Numbered from the stretch's first letter, positions 49,562 through 60,272 are shown. The stretch: 64,000 nucleotides of DNA from an uncultured Clostridia bacterium (GCA_947087265.1 CAMUBY010000001.1:1-64000); one strand, 5' to 3'. Numbers and translations: made by a program. Notes: generated by a model not told the origin, from the sequence alone.

Positions 49562-51035
49562 TCTTGTCTACATAATGAAGCACAAAAATTTTCTCAAAAA
49601 CGTCGCGGTAATTTCGCTGGGCGGGCTTGCCGCCAAGGGCATCGGCGTTTTATACCGCATTCCGCTCGTCGGAATTCTGGGCGGCTACGGCATGGGCTTG
49701 TACCAAATGGCGTATCCGCTTTTTTGCGTGTTGCTCACATTTTCTTCGGCGGGCATTCCCTCGGCGTTCTCGCGCATGATTGCAAAGGAAACGGCGGAGG
49801 GCAGGGCAAGTTCGGACACCGTAAAGACTGCGCTCAAACTGTTTGCGCTGTTGGGACTGTGCGGCACGCTGTTCATGTGCCTTTTTGCGCCGTACATGAG
49901 CGGACTGCAAAACGAAGAAAATTTACTGCCGTGCTATCTCGCGCTTGCGCCGTCCGTCTTTTTCGTTGCCATGATTGCCGTCTTCCGCGGCTATTTTCAG
50001 GGCAAGAACAATATGGCGCCCACGGCGGTTTCCGAAATCGTAGAACAGATTTTCAAGGCTTGCGCAGGGCTGTATTTTGCATTCCGTTATTCCGACGAGC
50101 CTGTACGTGCGGTCACCTATTCGTTGCTTGCCGTCACCGTTTCGGAAATTGCGGCGTTCTTGTATCTTCTTTCGCGCTACCGCGGCGAACGCAGAATGAA
50201 GTCTCTGCGCGTGTTGAAAACTTCGGGCGGAGAAATTTTTTCAAACGCGTTTCCCGTCATGGTTTCTACCTCGCTTTTGCCGCTCTCGCAGACGGTTGAC
50301 AGCATTCTGATTGTCCGCCTGCTCTCGGCGCATACTCCGCGTGCGGTCACGCTATACGGACTGTTCGCGGGCGGAGCGGTCGGTCTTATCAACATTCCCG
50401 CCGCGCTTTGCTACGGACTTGCTGCCGCCACCGTGCCCGCCGTTTCCGCGTGCTTTGCAAAGGGGAACGAGGAGGAGGGGAAGCGCCGCGCCATGTATTC
50501 GCTCGGGCTTACGCTGCTCCTTGCCGTGCCGTGCGCCGTCGCGCTGTTTTTCCTCGCGCCAACCATTGTTCATCTCGTCTATTCCACGCTCTCGGCGGAA
50601 GACGCCGCACTGCTCGTAAGGCTCGTTCGACTTTCCTCCGTGTCTGCGGTGACGCTCGCAGGGGTGGATACGCTTGCGGCGTGTCTTACGGGCATGGGGC
50701 GTGCCAAGCGCGCCGCCCTCTCCATGCTGTGCGCGGTTATCGTGAAATTTGCGTTGCAGTGGGTGCTGGTGAGCGACCCTGCTCTTTCCATCGGCGGCGC
50801 GGCAATCGCCGCGAATGCGTGCTATCTGGTTGCTTTTTCTCTCGATTTGTTTTATACTGTGAAGCGAACGAAAAACAACAAGAGGTCGTTTTGGCATGAT
50901 TTCAATCGTAAGTCTGGGAACGGAAAGAGGAGATTTGAGCCTGCGCGGAGCGGAAGCGATGCGACAGGCGGACAAAGTATTGCTGCGAACGGGGCTGCTC
51001 CCGTCTGCGGAAAGCGCGCGCGAAGTCGGTATTGA
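49548..51035 (+). CDS. spoVB: Stage V sporulation protein B-like MOP flippase
   Basis: A 495-residue polytopic protein (about 13-14 helices) of the MATE/MOP flippase superfamily, SpoVB/MurJ-like branch, which moves lipid-linked cell-wall precursors during sporulation. N-terminal FLKNVAVISLGGLAAKGIGVLYRIPLVGILGGYGMGLYQMAYPLF is the SpoVB signature. ATG at 49548 is chosen within the inverted repeat; one at 49575 is possible; neither has a good ribosome-binding site. The last 46 codons overlap mazG and give an Arg-rich tail that may be a chance extension. Confidence 0.87.
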   Translation: MKTKRLVYIMKHKNFLKNVAVISLGGLAAKGIGVLYRIPLVGILGGYGMGLYQMAYPLFCVLLTFSSAGIPSAFSRMIAKETAEGRASSDTVKTALKLFALLGLCGTLFMCLFAPYMSGLQNEENLLPCYLALAPSVFFVAMIAVFRGYFQGKNNMAPTAVSEIVEQIFKACAGLYFAFRYSDEPVRAVTYSLLAVTVSEIAAFLYLLSRYRGERRMKSLRVLKTSGGEIFSNAFPVMVSTSLLPLSQTVDSILIVRLLSAHTPRAVTLYGLFAGGAVGLINIPAALCYGLAAATVPAVSACFAKGNEEEGKRRAMYSLGLTLLLAVPCAVALFFLAPTIVHLVYSTLSAEDAALLVRLVRLSSVSAVTLAGVDTLAACLTGMGRAKRAALSMLCAVIVKFALQWVLVSDPALSIGGAAIAANACYLVAFSLDLFYTVKRTKNNKRSFWHDFNRKSGNGKRRFEPARSGSDATGGQSIAANGAAPVCGKRARSRY

Positions 51036-52305
51036 ATTTGAAACGCTCGACGCGCTCTACGAAAAGAGCCGCAACTGGGATACGTTCACCGAAAAAGCCG
51101 TGCGCGAAATCAAGCGCGCGGCAAAGAACTGCAATCTTTGCTACTGCGTGGACGGCGGCGTTTCGGAAGACAGAATCGCGGGCATTCTCATCGGGGATTG
51201 CGAAACGGAAATCATCGAGGGTGCAACGAAGGGTGCGAAGGCGGCGGCTGCCGCAGGGCTTTCCTGCGCCTATCAGTCCGTGTCCGCTTATGAAATCGAC
51301 GGCAAACTCACGCTTCCGCTCGTGGTCTATGATATTACGGATAAAACTCTTGCGGGCGACGTGAAACTCGTGCTTACCGAGCGGTTCGGCGATAACGCGC
51401 CTGCCTGCTTTATTGCTGACGGCAATCCGAAAAAGATACCGCTTTCCGAAGCCGACAGACAAGTTACTTATAACGAGCGCACCGCGCTCGTCGTTTACGA
51501 TGAACCGCTTTTGGAACGCAAGCGGTTCGACATGGAAGACTTGGCGGAAATTCTGCGCCGTCTTCGCGCACCCGACGGCTGTCCTTGGGACAGGGCGCAA
51601 ACGCACGAAAGCATCCGTATCAACGCCATCGAGGAAGCGTACGAACTTGTGGACGCGATTGACTGCAACGACCCCGATAAGATGTGCGAGGAGGCAGGCG
51701 ACGTGCTCATGCAAGCGGCGTTCCATACGCTCATCGAGGAGGAGCGCGGCAACTTTACGCTCACCGACGTATTGAGCGGCGTGTGCGAAAAACTCATCAC
51801 CCGCCACACGCACGTGTTCGGCAAAGACAAAGCGCAGAATGCGGACGGCGCGCTTTCCGTTTGGGATAAAAATAAAATGACGGAGAAGCACCAGCAGACT
51901 TTTTCGGACGCGGTGAACGACGTTCCGTACTGTTTCCCCGCACTCCTGCGCGCGCAGAAAGTTGCAAAGCGCATGGCAAAGGGCGGCTGGGCATTCGAGA
52001 CGAACGACGACTGCAAAGCCAAATTTGCGGAAAAAGCAGAAGAACTTGCCGCCGCGGTGAAATCGGGCGATAAGGTAAGTATCGCGGCGGAATTCGGCGA
52101 CTTGTTAATGGTACTTGCCCAAACCGCTTATCTGTTGGGGGTTGACGGCGAACAGGCGCTTCTGGACGCCGTGAAAAAGGCGGCGGAGCGGTTTACCGAA
52201 TGGGAACGTCTGGTTCTTGCGGACGGCAAGGACGTGAACGCGCTCACGGGCGAAGAGCGTTCTGACTATTACAAAAAGGCGAAAGAAAATGTTTGCGCCT
52301 GTTAA
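50896..52305 (+). CDS. mazG: Nucleotide pyrophosphohydrolase MazG with a tetrapyrrole-methylase-like domain
   Basis: A 469-residue fusion as in Bacillus YabN: N-terminal methylase-like domain (MISIVSLGTERGDLSLRGAEAMRQADKVLL, residues 1-215) and C-terminal MazG (RLRAPDGCPWDRAQTHESIRINAIEEAYELVDAID, then EEAGDVLMQAAFH with the EExxE and E-D metal ligands). It hydrolyses abnormal nucleoside triphosphates. The SAM domain seems degenerate. Starts 140 nt inside spoVB. Confidence 0.9.
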   Translation: MISIVSLGTERGDLSLRGAEAMRQADKVLLRTGLLPSAESAREVGIEFETLDALYEKSRNWDTFTEKAVREIKRAAKNCNLCYCVDGGVSEDRIAGILIGDCETEIIEGATKGAKAAAAAGLSCAYQSVSAYEIDGKLTLPLVVYDITDKTLAGDVKLVLTERFGDNAPACFIADGNPKKIPLSEADRQVTYNERTALVVYDEPLLERKRFDMEDLAEILRRLRAPDGCPWDRAQTHESIRINAIEEAYELVDAIDCNDPDKMCEEAGDVLMQAAFHTLIEEERGNFTLTDVLSGVCEKLITRHTHVFGKDKAQNADGALSVWDKNKMTEKHQQTFSDAVNDVPYCFPALLRAQKVAKRMAKGGWAFETNDDCKAKFAEKAEELAAAVKSGDKVSIAAEFGDLLMVLAQTAYLLGVDGEQALLDAVKKAAERFTEWERLVLADGKDVNALTGEERSDYYKKAKENVCAC

Positions 52306-53218
52306 CATTTCAGGGCTCGTCTGCCCGAACAACGTATTTCTTGCGCCGCTTGCAGGGTACACGAATTATCCGTTCCGCGAACTGTGCAGAAGGCTCGGCG
52401 CGGGGCTTACGTTTACCGAAATGGTGAGTTGCAAGGGGCTTTTGTACGGCAACGAGGAAACGAAAAAGTTGCTTGTTCACGGCGAAGAATCGCCCAAGGC
52501 GGCGCAGATATTCGGCTGCGACCCGCAGATTATGCGCGCCGCTTGCGAGGGGGAAGAATTGGCGCCCTTTGACCTTATCGATATCAACATGGGCTGTCCC
52601 ATGCCCAAGGTTGTGAAGAACGGCGAGGGGAGCGCGCTCATGGAAAATCCGACGCTTGCGGAAAAAGTTATTTCCGAATGCGTAAAGAGCGGCAAACGCA
52701 TTTCGGTAAAATTCCGTACGGGCGTTACGGAAGAGAAAAAAATTACCGCCGAGTTTGCGCGGCTGTGCGAGGGCGCGGGCGCGTGCATGATTACCGTGCA
52801 CGGCAGAACGCGCGAAAAGGTTTACGCCGGCGCACCCGATTACGCGGAGATTGCGGCGGCAAAAAATGCGGTGAGTATTCCCGTCATTGCAAACGGCGGG
52901 GTTTGGTCGAAGAGCGACGCGGAAAAGACGCTTGCGAAGACGGGTGCCGACGGCGTAATGATTGCGCGCGCCGCTATGTACCGTCCGCAGGTCTTTGCGG
53001 ACATTGCGAGCACGGAACCGCCGCCTATGAAGGAGTTGTTTTTACGCCAGCTTTCCGAAACGCTCGCGCTTTACGGCGAACGGTTCGCGTGCGTATTTAT
53101 GCGAAAAATGGCGGCGTTCTACTTGAAGGGGAAACCGCAGGCGGCGGAGAATAAGCGTCGACTATTTTCCGCGCAGACGACGGAGGAGGTCGCGCTCCTG
53201 GCGGAGGAAATTTTTTAA
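52289..53218 (+). CDS. dus: tRNA-dihydrouridine synthase
   Basis: A 309-residue flavoenzyme that reduces uridine in the tRNA D-loop. Visible: FLAPLAGYTNYPFRELCRRLGAGLTFTEMV (about 16-45), INMGCPMPKVVKNGEGSALM (about 98-117) with the catalytic Cys, and ANGGVWSKSDAEKTLAKTGADGVMIARAAMYRP (about 200-232). Member of the Dus family; sub-type not assigned. Starts 17 nt inside the end of mazG. Confidence 0.93.
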   Translation: MFAPVNISGLVCPNNVFLAPLAGYTNYPFRELCRRLGAGLTFTEMVSCKGLLYGNEETKKLLVHGEESPKAAQIFGCDPQIMRAACEGEELAPFDLIDINMGCPMPKVVKNGEGSALMENPTLAEKVISECVKSGKRISVKFRTGVTEEKKITAEFARLCEGAGACMITVHGRTREKVYAGAPDYAEIAAAKNAVSIPVIANGGVWSKSDAEKTLAKTGADGVMIARAAMYRPQVFADIASTEPPPMKELFLRQLSETLALYGERFACVFMRKMAAFYLKGKPQAAENKRRLFSAQTTEEVALLAEEIF

Positions 53219-53283
53219 CATACGGTAAGGGCGCAAACGGCAAAAAAGTGTCGGGGCGGTATCCCCACACGGAATAGACAATC

Positions 53284-53317
53284 AAACGGCGTACAGGGCA
53301 ATTCTGCGCCGTTTTTT
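53284..53317 (+). terminator. Intrinsic terminator after dus
   Basis: AAACGGCG (53284-53291) with CGCCGTTT (from 53307) and an inner CAG/CTG stem, then T-run. A second hairpin, GTGT-GGGG/CCCC-ACAC (53249-53271), lies just before it. Confidence 0.7.
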
Positions 53318-53359
53318 GCATTTATGTCCTGAAATCCGTGAAAAATACGGTGAAAACGC

Positions 53360-53388
53360 TATACTTTTTTCAGGGCTTGTGATATAAT
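53360..53388 (+). promoter_or_regulatory. gyrB promoter
   Basis: TATACT (53360-53365), 17-nt spacer, extended -10 TGATATAAT with TATAAT at 53383-53388. About 75 nt of leader precede gyrB. Confidence 0.7.
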
Positions 53389-53470
53389 AATTTAGTCGTG
53401 CGCACATACGCGCGCGCGTGAAAGAAAGTGCAAAAACCGGAAGCAATTCCGCAGTAATAAGGAGTAAAAT

Positions 53471-55387
53471 ATGGCGAAAAAGGTAACGGGCGCATACGGC
53501 GCGGAACAGATTCAGGTGCTCGACGGATTGGAGCATATCCGTAAACGCCCCGGAATGTACATCAGTTCTACGGACGAGCGCGGTCTTCACCATCTTGTGA
53601 GCGAAGTGGTCGATAACTCCATCGACGAAGCGTTGGCAGGTTACTGTACCCGTGTGGACGTCATTATCAACAAAGACGGCTCCTGCACGGTCGAAGACAA
53701 CGGCCGCGGCATTCCCACCGCCATTCACCCGAAGGAAAAGATTTCCACGGTGGAAGTCGTTTTCACTAAAGTCAACGCAGGCGGGAAATTCGGCGGCGAT
53801 TCGGGCTATAAGGTTTCGAGCGGTTTGCACGGCGTCGGCGTAAAAGCGGTGAACGCGCTCTCCGAATGGCTGGAAGTGGAAGTTTATCAAAACGGGCATA
53901 TCCACAAACAGGTCTACAACCGCGGCGTGCCCCAGCGTTCCCTCAAAGTCGTCGGCAAAACCGACCACACGGGAACGAAAGTCACGTTCTTCCCCGATAA
54001 AGAAATCTTTGAAACCATCGTGTTCAAATACGAAACATTGAAAGTTCGCCTCAAAGAACTTGCGTTTCTCAACAAGGGGCTTACCATTTCTTTGCTCGAT
54101 AAACGCTGCGAGCCTCCGCGCATGGATAACTTCTGCTACTCGGGCGGCATTTTAGAACTCGTGCAGGAAATCAACAACGGACACGACGCGCTCTTTTCCA
54201 AGCCGCTCTATTTTGAGGCGCAGGAGGGAACGACGACCTGTGAAATCGCGCTGCAATACAACGAGAGTTATAACGAAGTCATTTACTCCTATGCGAACAA
54301 CGTCAACACGATTGACGGCGGTACGCACGTAGACGGTCTGAAAGCCGCGCTTACCAAAGTCATCAACGACGCAGGCAAGAAACTCAATATCTTAAAGGAT
54401 AACGATAAACTCACGGGCGAGGACGTGCGCGAGGGCATTACGGCGGTTGTCTCCGTGAAACTTGAAAACGCGCAGTTTGAATCGCAGACCAAAGATAAAC
54501 TCAACAACAGTTTTATCCGCCCCTTCGTGAGCAAGTGCATTGCGGAAAGCTTCGGTACTTATATCGAAGAGCACCCTGCCGAGGCGCGCGAGTTGGTGCT
54601 GCGCTGTATCACGGCGCAAAAGGCGCGCGACGCGGCAAGAAGCGCAAGAGAACTGACAAGAAGAAAGGGCGTGCTCGAATCGACAACGCTTCCCGGCAAA
54701 CTTGCCGACTGTTCGGATAAGCGTTCCGAACTCTGCGAAATTTATATCGTAGAGGGTGACTCGGCAGGCGGAACCGCCAAGCAGGGGCGCGACAGAAGAT
54801 TCCAGGCGATTCTGCCCCTCCGCGGTAAAATTCTCAACGTAGAAAAGGTGCGTCTTAACCGCGTTATCGAAAACGCGGAAATCAAAGCCATGATAACGGC
54901 GTTCGGCTGCGGCATTTTAGACGATTTCGACGAGAGCAAACTCCGTTACGACCGCATCATTTCCATGACGGATGCCGACGTCGACGGCGCGCATATCCGT
55001 ATACTGCTCCTGACTTTCCTGTTCCGTTATATGCGCCCCTTAATCGAACACGGGCACGTGTATTCGGCAATGCCGCCCCTCTACAAGGCGAGCGTAAAAG
55101 GCAAAGAGGACGTCTATCTCTATTCCGAGGATGAAAAAACGGCTTACGACGCGCTCTATCCTAACGGCAAGGTGGAATACCAGCGTTACAAAGGTCTCGG
55201 CGAAATGAGTACCGAACAGCTTTGGGATACCACCATGAACCCCGCAACGAGAACGCTTATCAAAGTGAGCATGAACGACGCGATGGAAGCGGATAAAATG
55301 TTCACCGTACTCATGGGCGAAAGTCCCGCATTGCGCCGCCAGTTCATCGAAGAGAACGCAACGCTTGTCAAGGATTTAGACATTTAA
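53471..55387 (+). CDS. gyrB: DNA gyrase subunit B
   Basis: A 638-residue GyrB with GHKL ATPase domain ([39 protein letters not shown]), transducer, and Toprim domain with [32 protein letters not shown] and [16 protein letters not shown]. The length matches Gram-positive GyrB without the proteobacterial insert. AAGGAG lies upstream. 14 nt before gyrA, a standard operon. In Bacillus it follows recF near dnaA; here it lies about 41 kb from oriC. Confidence 0.96.
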   Translation: MAKKVTGAYGAEQIQVLDGLEHIRKRPGMYISSTDERGLHHLVSEVVDNSIDEALAGYCTRVDVIINKDGSCTVEDNGRGIPTAIHPKEKISTVEVVFTKVNAGGKFGGDSGYKVSSGLHGVGVKAVNALSEWLEVEVYQNGHIHKQVYNRGVPQRSLKVVGKTDHTGTKVTFFPDKEIFETIVFKYETLKVRLKELAFLNKGLTISLLDKRCEPPRMDNFCYSGGILELVQEINNGHDALFSKPLYFEAQEGTTTCEIALQYNESYNEVIYSYANNVNTIDGGTHVDGLKAALTKVINDAGKKLNILKDNDKLTGEDVREGITAVVSVKLENAQFESQTKDKLNNSFIRPFVSKCIAESFGTYIEEHPAEARELVLRCITAQKARDAARSARELTRRKGVLESTTLPGKLADCSDKRSELCEIYIVEGDSAGGTAKQGRDRRFQAILPLRGKILNVEKVRLNRVIENAEIKAMITAFGCGILDDFDESKLRYDRIISMTDADVDGAHIRILLLTFLFRYMRPLIEHGHVYSAMPPLYKASVKGKEDVYLYSEDEKTAYDALYPNGKVEYQRYKGLGEMSTEQLWDTTMNPATRTLIKVSMNDAMEADKMFTVLMGESPALRRQFIEENATLVKDLDI

Positions 55388-55400
55388 GGAGGAGAGTGAA

Positions 55401-58028
55401 ATGGCGAAAAAAGAAACGAGTCCCGAACTCACCGAAGAATTTAAGAAAACGCTGCAAATGACCAAAATTCTCGACGTGGAAGTCAACGACGAGTTGAAGC
55501 GGTCGTTCATTGCATACGCGATGGCGGTCAATAAATCGCGTGCGATACCCGACGTGCGCGACGGCTTAAAGCCCGTGCACAGAAGAATCTTATTTTCCAT
55601 GCACGAAATGGGCCTGTACAACGAAAAGGGCTACCGTAAGTGCGCGCGTATCGTCGGTGACGTGTTAGGTAAATACCACCCCCACGGCGACAGCTCCGTG
55701 TACGACGCGCTCGTGCGTCTTGCACAGGACTTTTCCATCAACTTTCCTTTGGTAGACGGGCACGGCAACTTCGGCTCGGTCGACGGCGACCCCCCTGCGG
55801 CAATGCGTTATACCGAAGCAAGGCTTGCGAAACTCGCGGCGGAAATGCTGCGCGATTTGGACAAGGAAACGGTTGATTTCATTCCCAACTTCGACGGCAA
55901 CGAAATGGAGCCCACCGTGCTCACTTCGCGTTTCCCCAACCTGCTCGTCAACGGTTCGGACGGTATCGCCGTCGGCATGGCAACGAATATTCCGCCCCAC
56001 AATTTAGCGGAAGTTATCGACGGCACCATCGCCATGATTGACAATCCTGAAATCACGGTCGACGAACTCATGAACTATATCCCTGCGCCCGACTTCCCTA
56101 CGGGCGGCATCATTATGGGCAGAGGGGGAATCCGCAAGGCGTACCGCACGGGGCAGGGCAATATCGTCATCCGCTCCAAATGCGAAATCGAAGAGCACGG
56201 CACGGGCGGAAATCTGCGTTCGCGCATCGTGGTAACGGAAATTCCCTATCAGGTGAACAAAGCGCAACTCATCGAAACGATTGCGAACATGGTACGCGAC
56301 AAACGTTTAGAGGGCATATCTGATATCCGCGAAGAATCGGGCAGAGACGGTATGCGTATCGTTATCGAATGCAAGAAAGACGCGAACGCGCAAGTCGTTC
56401 TCAACTCGTTGTATAAGCACACCAACTTGCAGATTTCGGACGGCATTATTCTGCTTGCGCTCGTCGAAAACGGCACAGAACCCAAAGTGCTGAACCTGCG
56501 CGATATTCTTACTTACTACCTCGCGCACCAGAAAGAAGTGATTACGCGCCGTACCCGTTTCGATTTGCAGAAGACGGAAGAACGCGCGCACATTATCGAA
56601 GGGTTGGTGCTTGCGCTTGCCAATATCGACGAAGTCATCCGCATTATCAAGACTTCCAAGGACAAGTACGATGCAATCGCAAAACTTACCTCGGCATTTG
56701 TGCTCACCGAACGCCAGGCGAATGCGATTCTCGAAATGCGTTTGCAGCGTCTTACCTCGCTCGAAGTGGAAAAACTCAAAGACGAGTTGGAAGCGCTTCA
56801 TGCGACGATTGCAGACCTCAAAGACATTTTGGCGCACGAGTCGCGCGTGTATGAAATTATCAAAAACGACTTGCTTACGATTAAAGCGAAATATCCTTCG
56901 GAGCGCAAATCGGAAATTTCCGTAGATTACGGCGAAATTGACGACGAAGATTTAATCGACGAAGAGGACGTCGTGATTTCCATGACGCACGGCGGTTACG
57001 TTAAGCGTTATCCCGTTGCCGAATACCGCGCCCAGAACCGCGGCGGCGTGGGCATTACGGGGCACAGACCGAAAGAGGACGACTTCGTGGAAGATATGTT
57101 CGTCTGCTCCACGCACCAGTCCATTCTGCTCTTCTCCAACTTCGGCAAAGTGTACTCGATTAAGGGCTACGAAATTCCCGAAGCGAACAGAACGGCGCGC
57201 GGCCGCGCAATGGTCAATATCGTGCAGTTGAATCTCGGCGAAAAGATTGCAACCATTCTCCCCGTAGACGATACCAAGAAAGGCTTCCTCATCATGGCAA
57301 CCAAGAACGGGCTTGTCAAGAAGACGAGAATGCGCGAATATTCGCGTATCATGCGCAGCGGTAAAATTGCCATCAAGATTAACGAGGGCGACGAACTGAT
57401 TGCGGTTCAATACGCAACGCACGGCGAACAAATTATTCTTGCAAGCCGTTCGGGCAAATGTATCCGCTTCAAGGAGAATGACGTCCGCCCGATGGGTCGG
57501 GATACGGCAGGCGTGCGCGGCATTTCCCTCACGGGCAAGGACGAAGTGGTGGACATGCTGGTACTGAAAAAGGGCTTCGACGTACTCACAGTTTCCGAAA
57601 AAGGTTACGGCAAGCGCAGCGACCCCGAAGAATACAGATTGCAGTCGCGCGGCGGCAAGGGCATTAAAGCGGGCGTGTTCAACGAAAAGACGGGTAAACT
57701 CGTCAACATGAAACTCGTCAATGACGATTTGGACATTATGCTTGTAACGTCAACGGGTATTATTATCCGAATGCACGGCGAAAGCATTTCGCAAATCGGC
57801 AGAAACACGCGCGGCGTAAGACTCATGAAAGTGCGCGGCGGAGCCGTGGCAACGGTAGCCGTCACCGAAAAGGACGAGGAGGCGGAAGTTACCGCACCCG
57901 AAGAAACGGCGGCAGACCTGCCTCCCGAAGCAATCGCGGAAGGTGCGGAAGCGGAAGAAGAAACCGTAGAAACCGAAACGGAAGAAGTTTCGGAGAATGA
58001 AGAGGAAAATTCCGATAGCGAAGAATAA
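55401..58028 (+). CDS. gyrA: DNA gyrase subunit A
   Basis: An 875-residue GyrA. Catalytic Tyr in AAMRYTEAR (Tyr137). QRDR residues Ser98 and Asp102 ([10 protein letters not shown]) are the drug-sensitive type, corresponding to E. coli Ser83 and Asp87. The C-terminal beta-pinwheel contains [10 protein letters not shown] (GyrA-box-like) and a second LQSRGGKG. The tail of about 60 residues is highly acidic (Glu-rich). AAGGAGGAG precedes the ATG. The gyrase identity, versus topoisomerase IV ParC, rests on the GyrA-box and pairing with gyrB. Confidence 0.92.
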   Translation: MAKKETSPELTEEFKKTLQMTKILDVEVNDELKRSFIAYAMAVNKSRAIPDVRDGLKPVHRRILFSMHEMGLYNEKGYRKCARIVGDVLGKYHPHGDSSVYDALVRLAQDFSINFPLVDGHGNFGSVDGDPPAAMRYTEARLAKLAAEMLRDLDKETVDFIPNFDGNEMEPTVLTSRFPNLLVNGSDGIAVGMATNIPPHNLAEVIDGTIAMIDNPEITVDELMNYIPAPDFPTGGIIMGRGGIRKAYRTGQGNIVIRSKCEIEEHGTGGNLRSRIVVTEIPYQVNKAQLIETIANMVRDKRLEGISDIREESGRDGMRIVIECKKDANAQVVLNSLYKHTNLQISDGIILLALVENGTEPKVLNLRDILTYYLAHQKEVITRRTRFDLQKTEERAHIIEGLVLALANIDEVIRIIKTSKDKYDAIAKLTSAFVLTERQANAILEMRLQRLTSLEVEKLKDELEALHATIADLKDILAHESRVYEIIKNDLLTIKAKYPSERKSEISVDYGEIDDEDLIDEEDVVISMTHGGYVKRYPVAEYRAQNRGGVGITGHRPKEDDFVEDMFVCSTHQSILLFSNFGKVYSIKGYEIPEANRTARGRAMVNIVQLNLGEKIATILPVDDTKKGFLIMATKNGLVKKTRMREYSRIMRSGKIAIKINEGDELIAVQYATHGEQIILASRSGKCIRFKENDVRPMGRDTAGVRGISLTGKDEVVDMLVLKKGFDVLTVSEKGYGKRSDPEEYRLQSRGGKGIKAGVFNEKTGKLVNMKLVNDDLDIMLVTSTGIIIRMHGESISQIGRNTRGVRLMKVRGGAVATVAVTEKDEEAEVTAPEETAADLPPEAIAEGAEAEEETVETETEEVSENEEENSDSEE

Positions 58029-58041
58029 AATAAAACGATAA

Positions 58042-58075
58042 AAGCGGCGTTCGTATTTTTACGAACGCCGCTTTC
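58042..58075. terminator. Bidirectional terminator
   Basis: AAAGCGGCGTTCGTA (58042-58056) and TACGAACGCCGCTTT (58061-58075) arms between convergent gyrA and the alpha-oxoamine synthase gene. Confidence 0.9.
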
Positions 58076-58092
58076 TCTTTGAGGGAAACAGA

Positions 58093-59283
58093 TTATTCCT
58101 GAATATCTTTCACAATGTCGAGTACGGCTTTAATTTGTGTGAGTGCGCGGTCCATCTGTTCTTCCGTATGCGTTGCCATGTAACTGGTACGGATTAAACT
58201 CTGCCCGACGGGGGTGGCGGGAGAAACAACCGAATTGACGTAAACGCCTCTGTCGAACAGCAGTTTGCACGCAGTGAACGTTTTCACGTCCGTATAGGTG
58301 TAAATGGGGATAATCGGCGTTGTGCTCTCGATAATGTCGATGCCTTCTCGCTTCAAGTTGGCGCGCATATAATTGCTGATTTGCGCAAGCCGTTTTACGC
58401 GTTGCGGTTCGCGTTCCAAAATTTCCAAAGACTTCATGGCGCACGCCGCGTTGGCAGGCGTTAAACTTGCGCTGAAAATAAAGGGACGGGAATTGTGGCG
58501 TACATAGTCGCAGACGTAGCGTTTCGCCGCCATATATCCGCCGATACTCGCAAGCGATTTGGAAAACGTACCCATATAAATATCCACTTCGTCTTCTAAC
58601 CCGAAGTGCTCGGCGGTGCCTCTGCCGTGCGCGCCCAAAACGCCCAGGCCGTGCGCGTCGTCTACCATCACGCGCGCGCCGTACTTTTTGGCAAGCGCAA
58701 CGATTTCGGGGAGTTTCGCAATATCGCCGCCCATGCTGAACACGCCGTCCGTGACTATCAGAATGCCCGATACGCTTGTATCTACGGTTTTTAGTTTCTC
58801 CTCCAAATCTTCCATATCCGAATGGCGGTAACGCAGCATTCTCGCAAACGAGAGGCGGCAGGCGTCGTAAATGCTGGCGTGGTTTTCCCTGTCGCAGAGA
58901 ATGTAATCGTTGCGCCCCGCAATAGCGGAGATAATGCCGAGATTGGATTGGAAGCCCGTGGAGAACGTAACGACGTCCTCTTTTTTCAGGAACGCGGCAA
59001 GCCGTTGTTCGAGTTCGATATGTAAATCAAGCGTGCCGTTCAGGAAACGGCTACCCGAACAGCCCGAACCGTATTTTTCAAGGGCCTTTACGCCCGCCTC
59101 GATGACTTCGGGGTGAGAGGTCAGACCCAGATAGTTATTGGAGCCAATCATAATCATATCTTTCCCTTCCATTTGTACTTCGGGCGCCTGCTTGGAAGTA
59201 AGCATATGAAAGTAAGGATAAATACCGTTTTGTTTTAAGAAATCAAGCCGTTCACGGTTTTCGCATTTTTCAAATAAATCCAT
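58093..59283 (-). CDS. Alpha-oxoamine synthase, serine palmitoyltransferase-like
   Basis: A 396-residue PLP enzyme of the family that joins an amino acid and an acyl-CoA (or acyl-ACP) with loss of CO2 (AONS, KBL, SPT, HemA). Start MDLFEKC with GGAGG upstream. Features: GIYPYFHMLTSKQAPEVQMEGKDMIMIGSNNYLGLTSHPEVIEAG, KYGSGCSGSRFLNGTLDLHIELEQRLAAF, DGVFSMGGDIAKLPEI, VDDAHGLGVLG (PLP Asp and His), GTFSKSLASIGG (Schiff-base Lys) and SASLTPANAACA. The GSRFLNGTLDLHxxLE and GTFSKSLAS sequence pattern is closer to bacterial serine palmitoyltransferases than to the glycine-using KBL/AONS, but this distinction needs a phylogeny. Its divergent partner is an SDR. Confidence 0.75.
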   Translation of the reverse strand: MDLFEKCENRERLDFLKQNGIYPYFHMLTSKQAPEVQMEGKDMIMIGSNNYLGLTSHPEVIEAGVKALEKYGSGCSGSRFLNGTLDLHIELEQRLAAFLKKEDVVTFSTGFQSNLGIISAIAGRNDYILCDRENHASIYDACRLSFARMLRYRHSDMEDLEEKLKTVDTSVSGILIVTDGVFSMGGDIAKLPEIVALAKKYGARVMVDDAHGLGVLGAHGRGTAEHFGLEDEVDIYMGTFSKSLASIGGYMAAKRYVCDYVRHNSRPFIFSASLTPANAACAMKSLEILEREPQRVKRLAQISNYMRANLKREGIDIIESTTPIIPIYTYTDVKTFTACKLLFDRGVYVNSVVSPATPVGQSLIRTSYMATHTEEQMDRALTQIKAVLDIVKDIQE

Positions 59284-59305
59284 TTTTTACCTCCGTTCTT
59301 GTCAT

Positions 59306-59334
59306 ATTTTATCATGACAATTTGCGATTGTCAA
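59306..59334 (-). promoter_or_regulatory. Promoter of the alpha-oxoamine synthase gene
   Basis: TTGACA (59334..59329), 17-nt spacer, TAAAAT (59311..59306). An inverted repeat TGACAA-N7-TTGTCA (59315-59333) fills the spacer and -35, possibly an operator. Confidence 0.7.
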
Positions 59335-59338
59335 ACGA

Positions 59339-59367
59339 TTGACACGATTTTTTTGTTTGGTTATAAT
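59339..59367 (+). promoter_or_regulatory. Promoter of the SDR gene
   Basis: TTGACA (59339-59344), 17-nt spacer, TATAAT (59362-59367). Its -35 is only 4 bp from the -35 of the divergent promoter, so one regulator could control both. Confidence 0.8.
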
Positions 59368-59389
59368 GAGAGCGGAACAAGGAGAAAAC

Positions 59390-60160
59390 ATGGAAAAAGT
59401 TGCGGTAATTACGGGTGCGACAAGCGGTATCGGACTTGCGGCGGCGCGGCTCTTTTTACAAAAAGGGTATCGGGTTTACGGCATTGCACGAAAGCCGTAT
59501 CAGGGAACGGATTTTTTCTGTTATTCTGCGGACGTGACGGACGAAACCGCAATCGGCGGTATTTTTGAAGAAATCTTTGCGCGCGAGGGGCGTATCGATA
59601 TACTCGTCAATAATGCGGGCATGGGTATCGCGGGCGCGGTGGAGGAGAGTACGAGCGAACGCATTGCCAGAATCGTAAACGTCAATTTGACTTCGCTGTG
59701 CGTGCTGAGCAGTAAAATCGTGCCGTACCTGAAACATACGCGCGGAAGAATTATCAATTTATCTTCGGTAGGCGGCATTATGCCGCTACCCTACCAGGCA
59801 ATGTATTCGGCAACCAAGGCGGGGGTAGAGGTGTTTTCGCGCGCGCTTGCAAACGAACTCAAACCGTACGGAATTAAAGTCATTGCCGTGTTGCCCGGCG
59901 ACACGAAAACGGGGTTCACCGCGGCCCGCGTTTGCGAAGGAACAAACGAACGGGCGCAGCGTTCGGTTGCCAGAATGGCGCGCGACGAACAGCACGGCAA
60001 GAGTCCCGAGTGCGTCGCCAAAGTCATTTACAAAGCGGCGAAAAAGAGGCGACCGCCTCTGCGCGTTGCGGTCGGGTTTGTTTCCAAATTGGAACTTTTT
60101 CTGGCGCGGATTTTCCCGGTGAGCTTCGTCAACTTCGTCATCCGAAAAATGTATTGTTAA
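59390..60160 (+). CDS. Short-chain dehydrogenase/reductase
   Basis: A 256-residue classical SDR. Cofactor motif TGATSGIG (about residues 8-15), NNAGMGIAG (about 79-87), catalytic Ser and YxxxK: Ser in LSSVGG, Tyr-Ser-Ala-Thr-Lys (YSATK, about 149-153). The C-terminal region is long and basic with a hydrophobic end (LFLARIFPVSFVNFVIRKMYC), as in membrane-associated lipid reductases such as 3-ketodihydrosphingosine reductase. ATG at 59390 chosen for AAGGAG. Substrate unproven; the divergent alpha-oxoamine synthase would make a 3-keto product that such an enzyme could reduce. Confidence 0.8.
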   Translation: MEKVAVITGATSGIGLAAARLFLQKGYRVYGIARKPYQGTDFFCYSADVTDETAIGGIFEEIFAREGRIDILVNNAGMGIAGAVEESTSERIARIVNVNLTSLCVLSSKIVPYLKHTRGRIINLSSVGGIMPLPYQAMYSATKAGVEVFSRALANELKPYGIKVIAVLPGDTKTGFTAARVCEGTNERAQRSVARMARDEQHGKSPECVAKVIYKAAKKRRPPLRVAVGFVSKLELFLARIFPVSFVNFVIRKMYC

Positions 60161-60203
60161 AAAACGCGCCCTCTCTACCGTGAGTAGAGAGGGCGCGTTT
60201 TTG
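60161..60203 (+). terminator. Terminator of the SDR gene
   Basis: AAACGCGCCCTCTCTAC and GTAGAGAGGGCGCGTTT arms with a 5-nt loop and a T-run. Confidence 0.9.
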
Positions 60204-60272
60204 CGTAGAGTGCTTTGTTTTCGGGGTGGAAAGCGGTAAAAAAAGAGTAGGGAAGAAAATGCAAACGGCAGG

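Noticed and set aside
50902..51891. Minus-strand frame of 329 codons over mazG
   Set aside because: Shadow of mazG with no start signal.
53219..53283. RNA thermometer or riboswitch at the GTGT/ACAC hairpin after dus
   Set aside because: It sits between a gene end and a terminator, with no gene start for it to control; probably part of the termination region.
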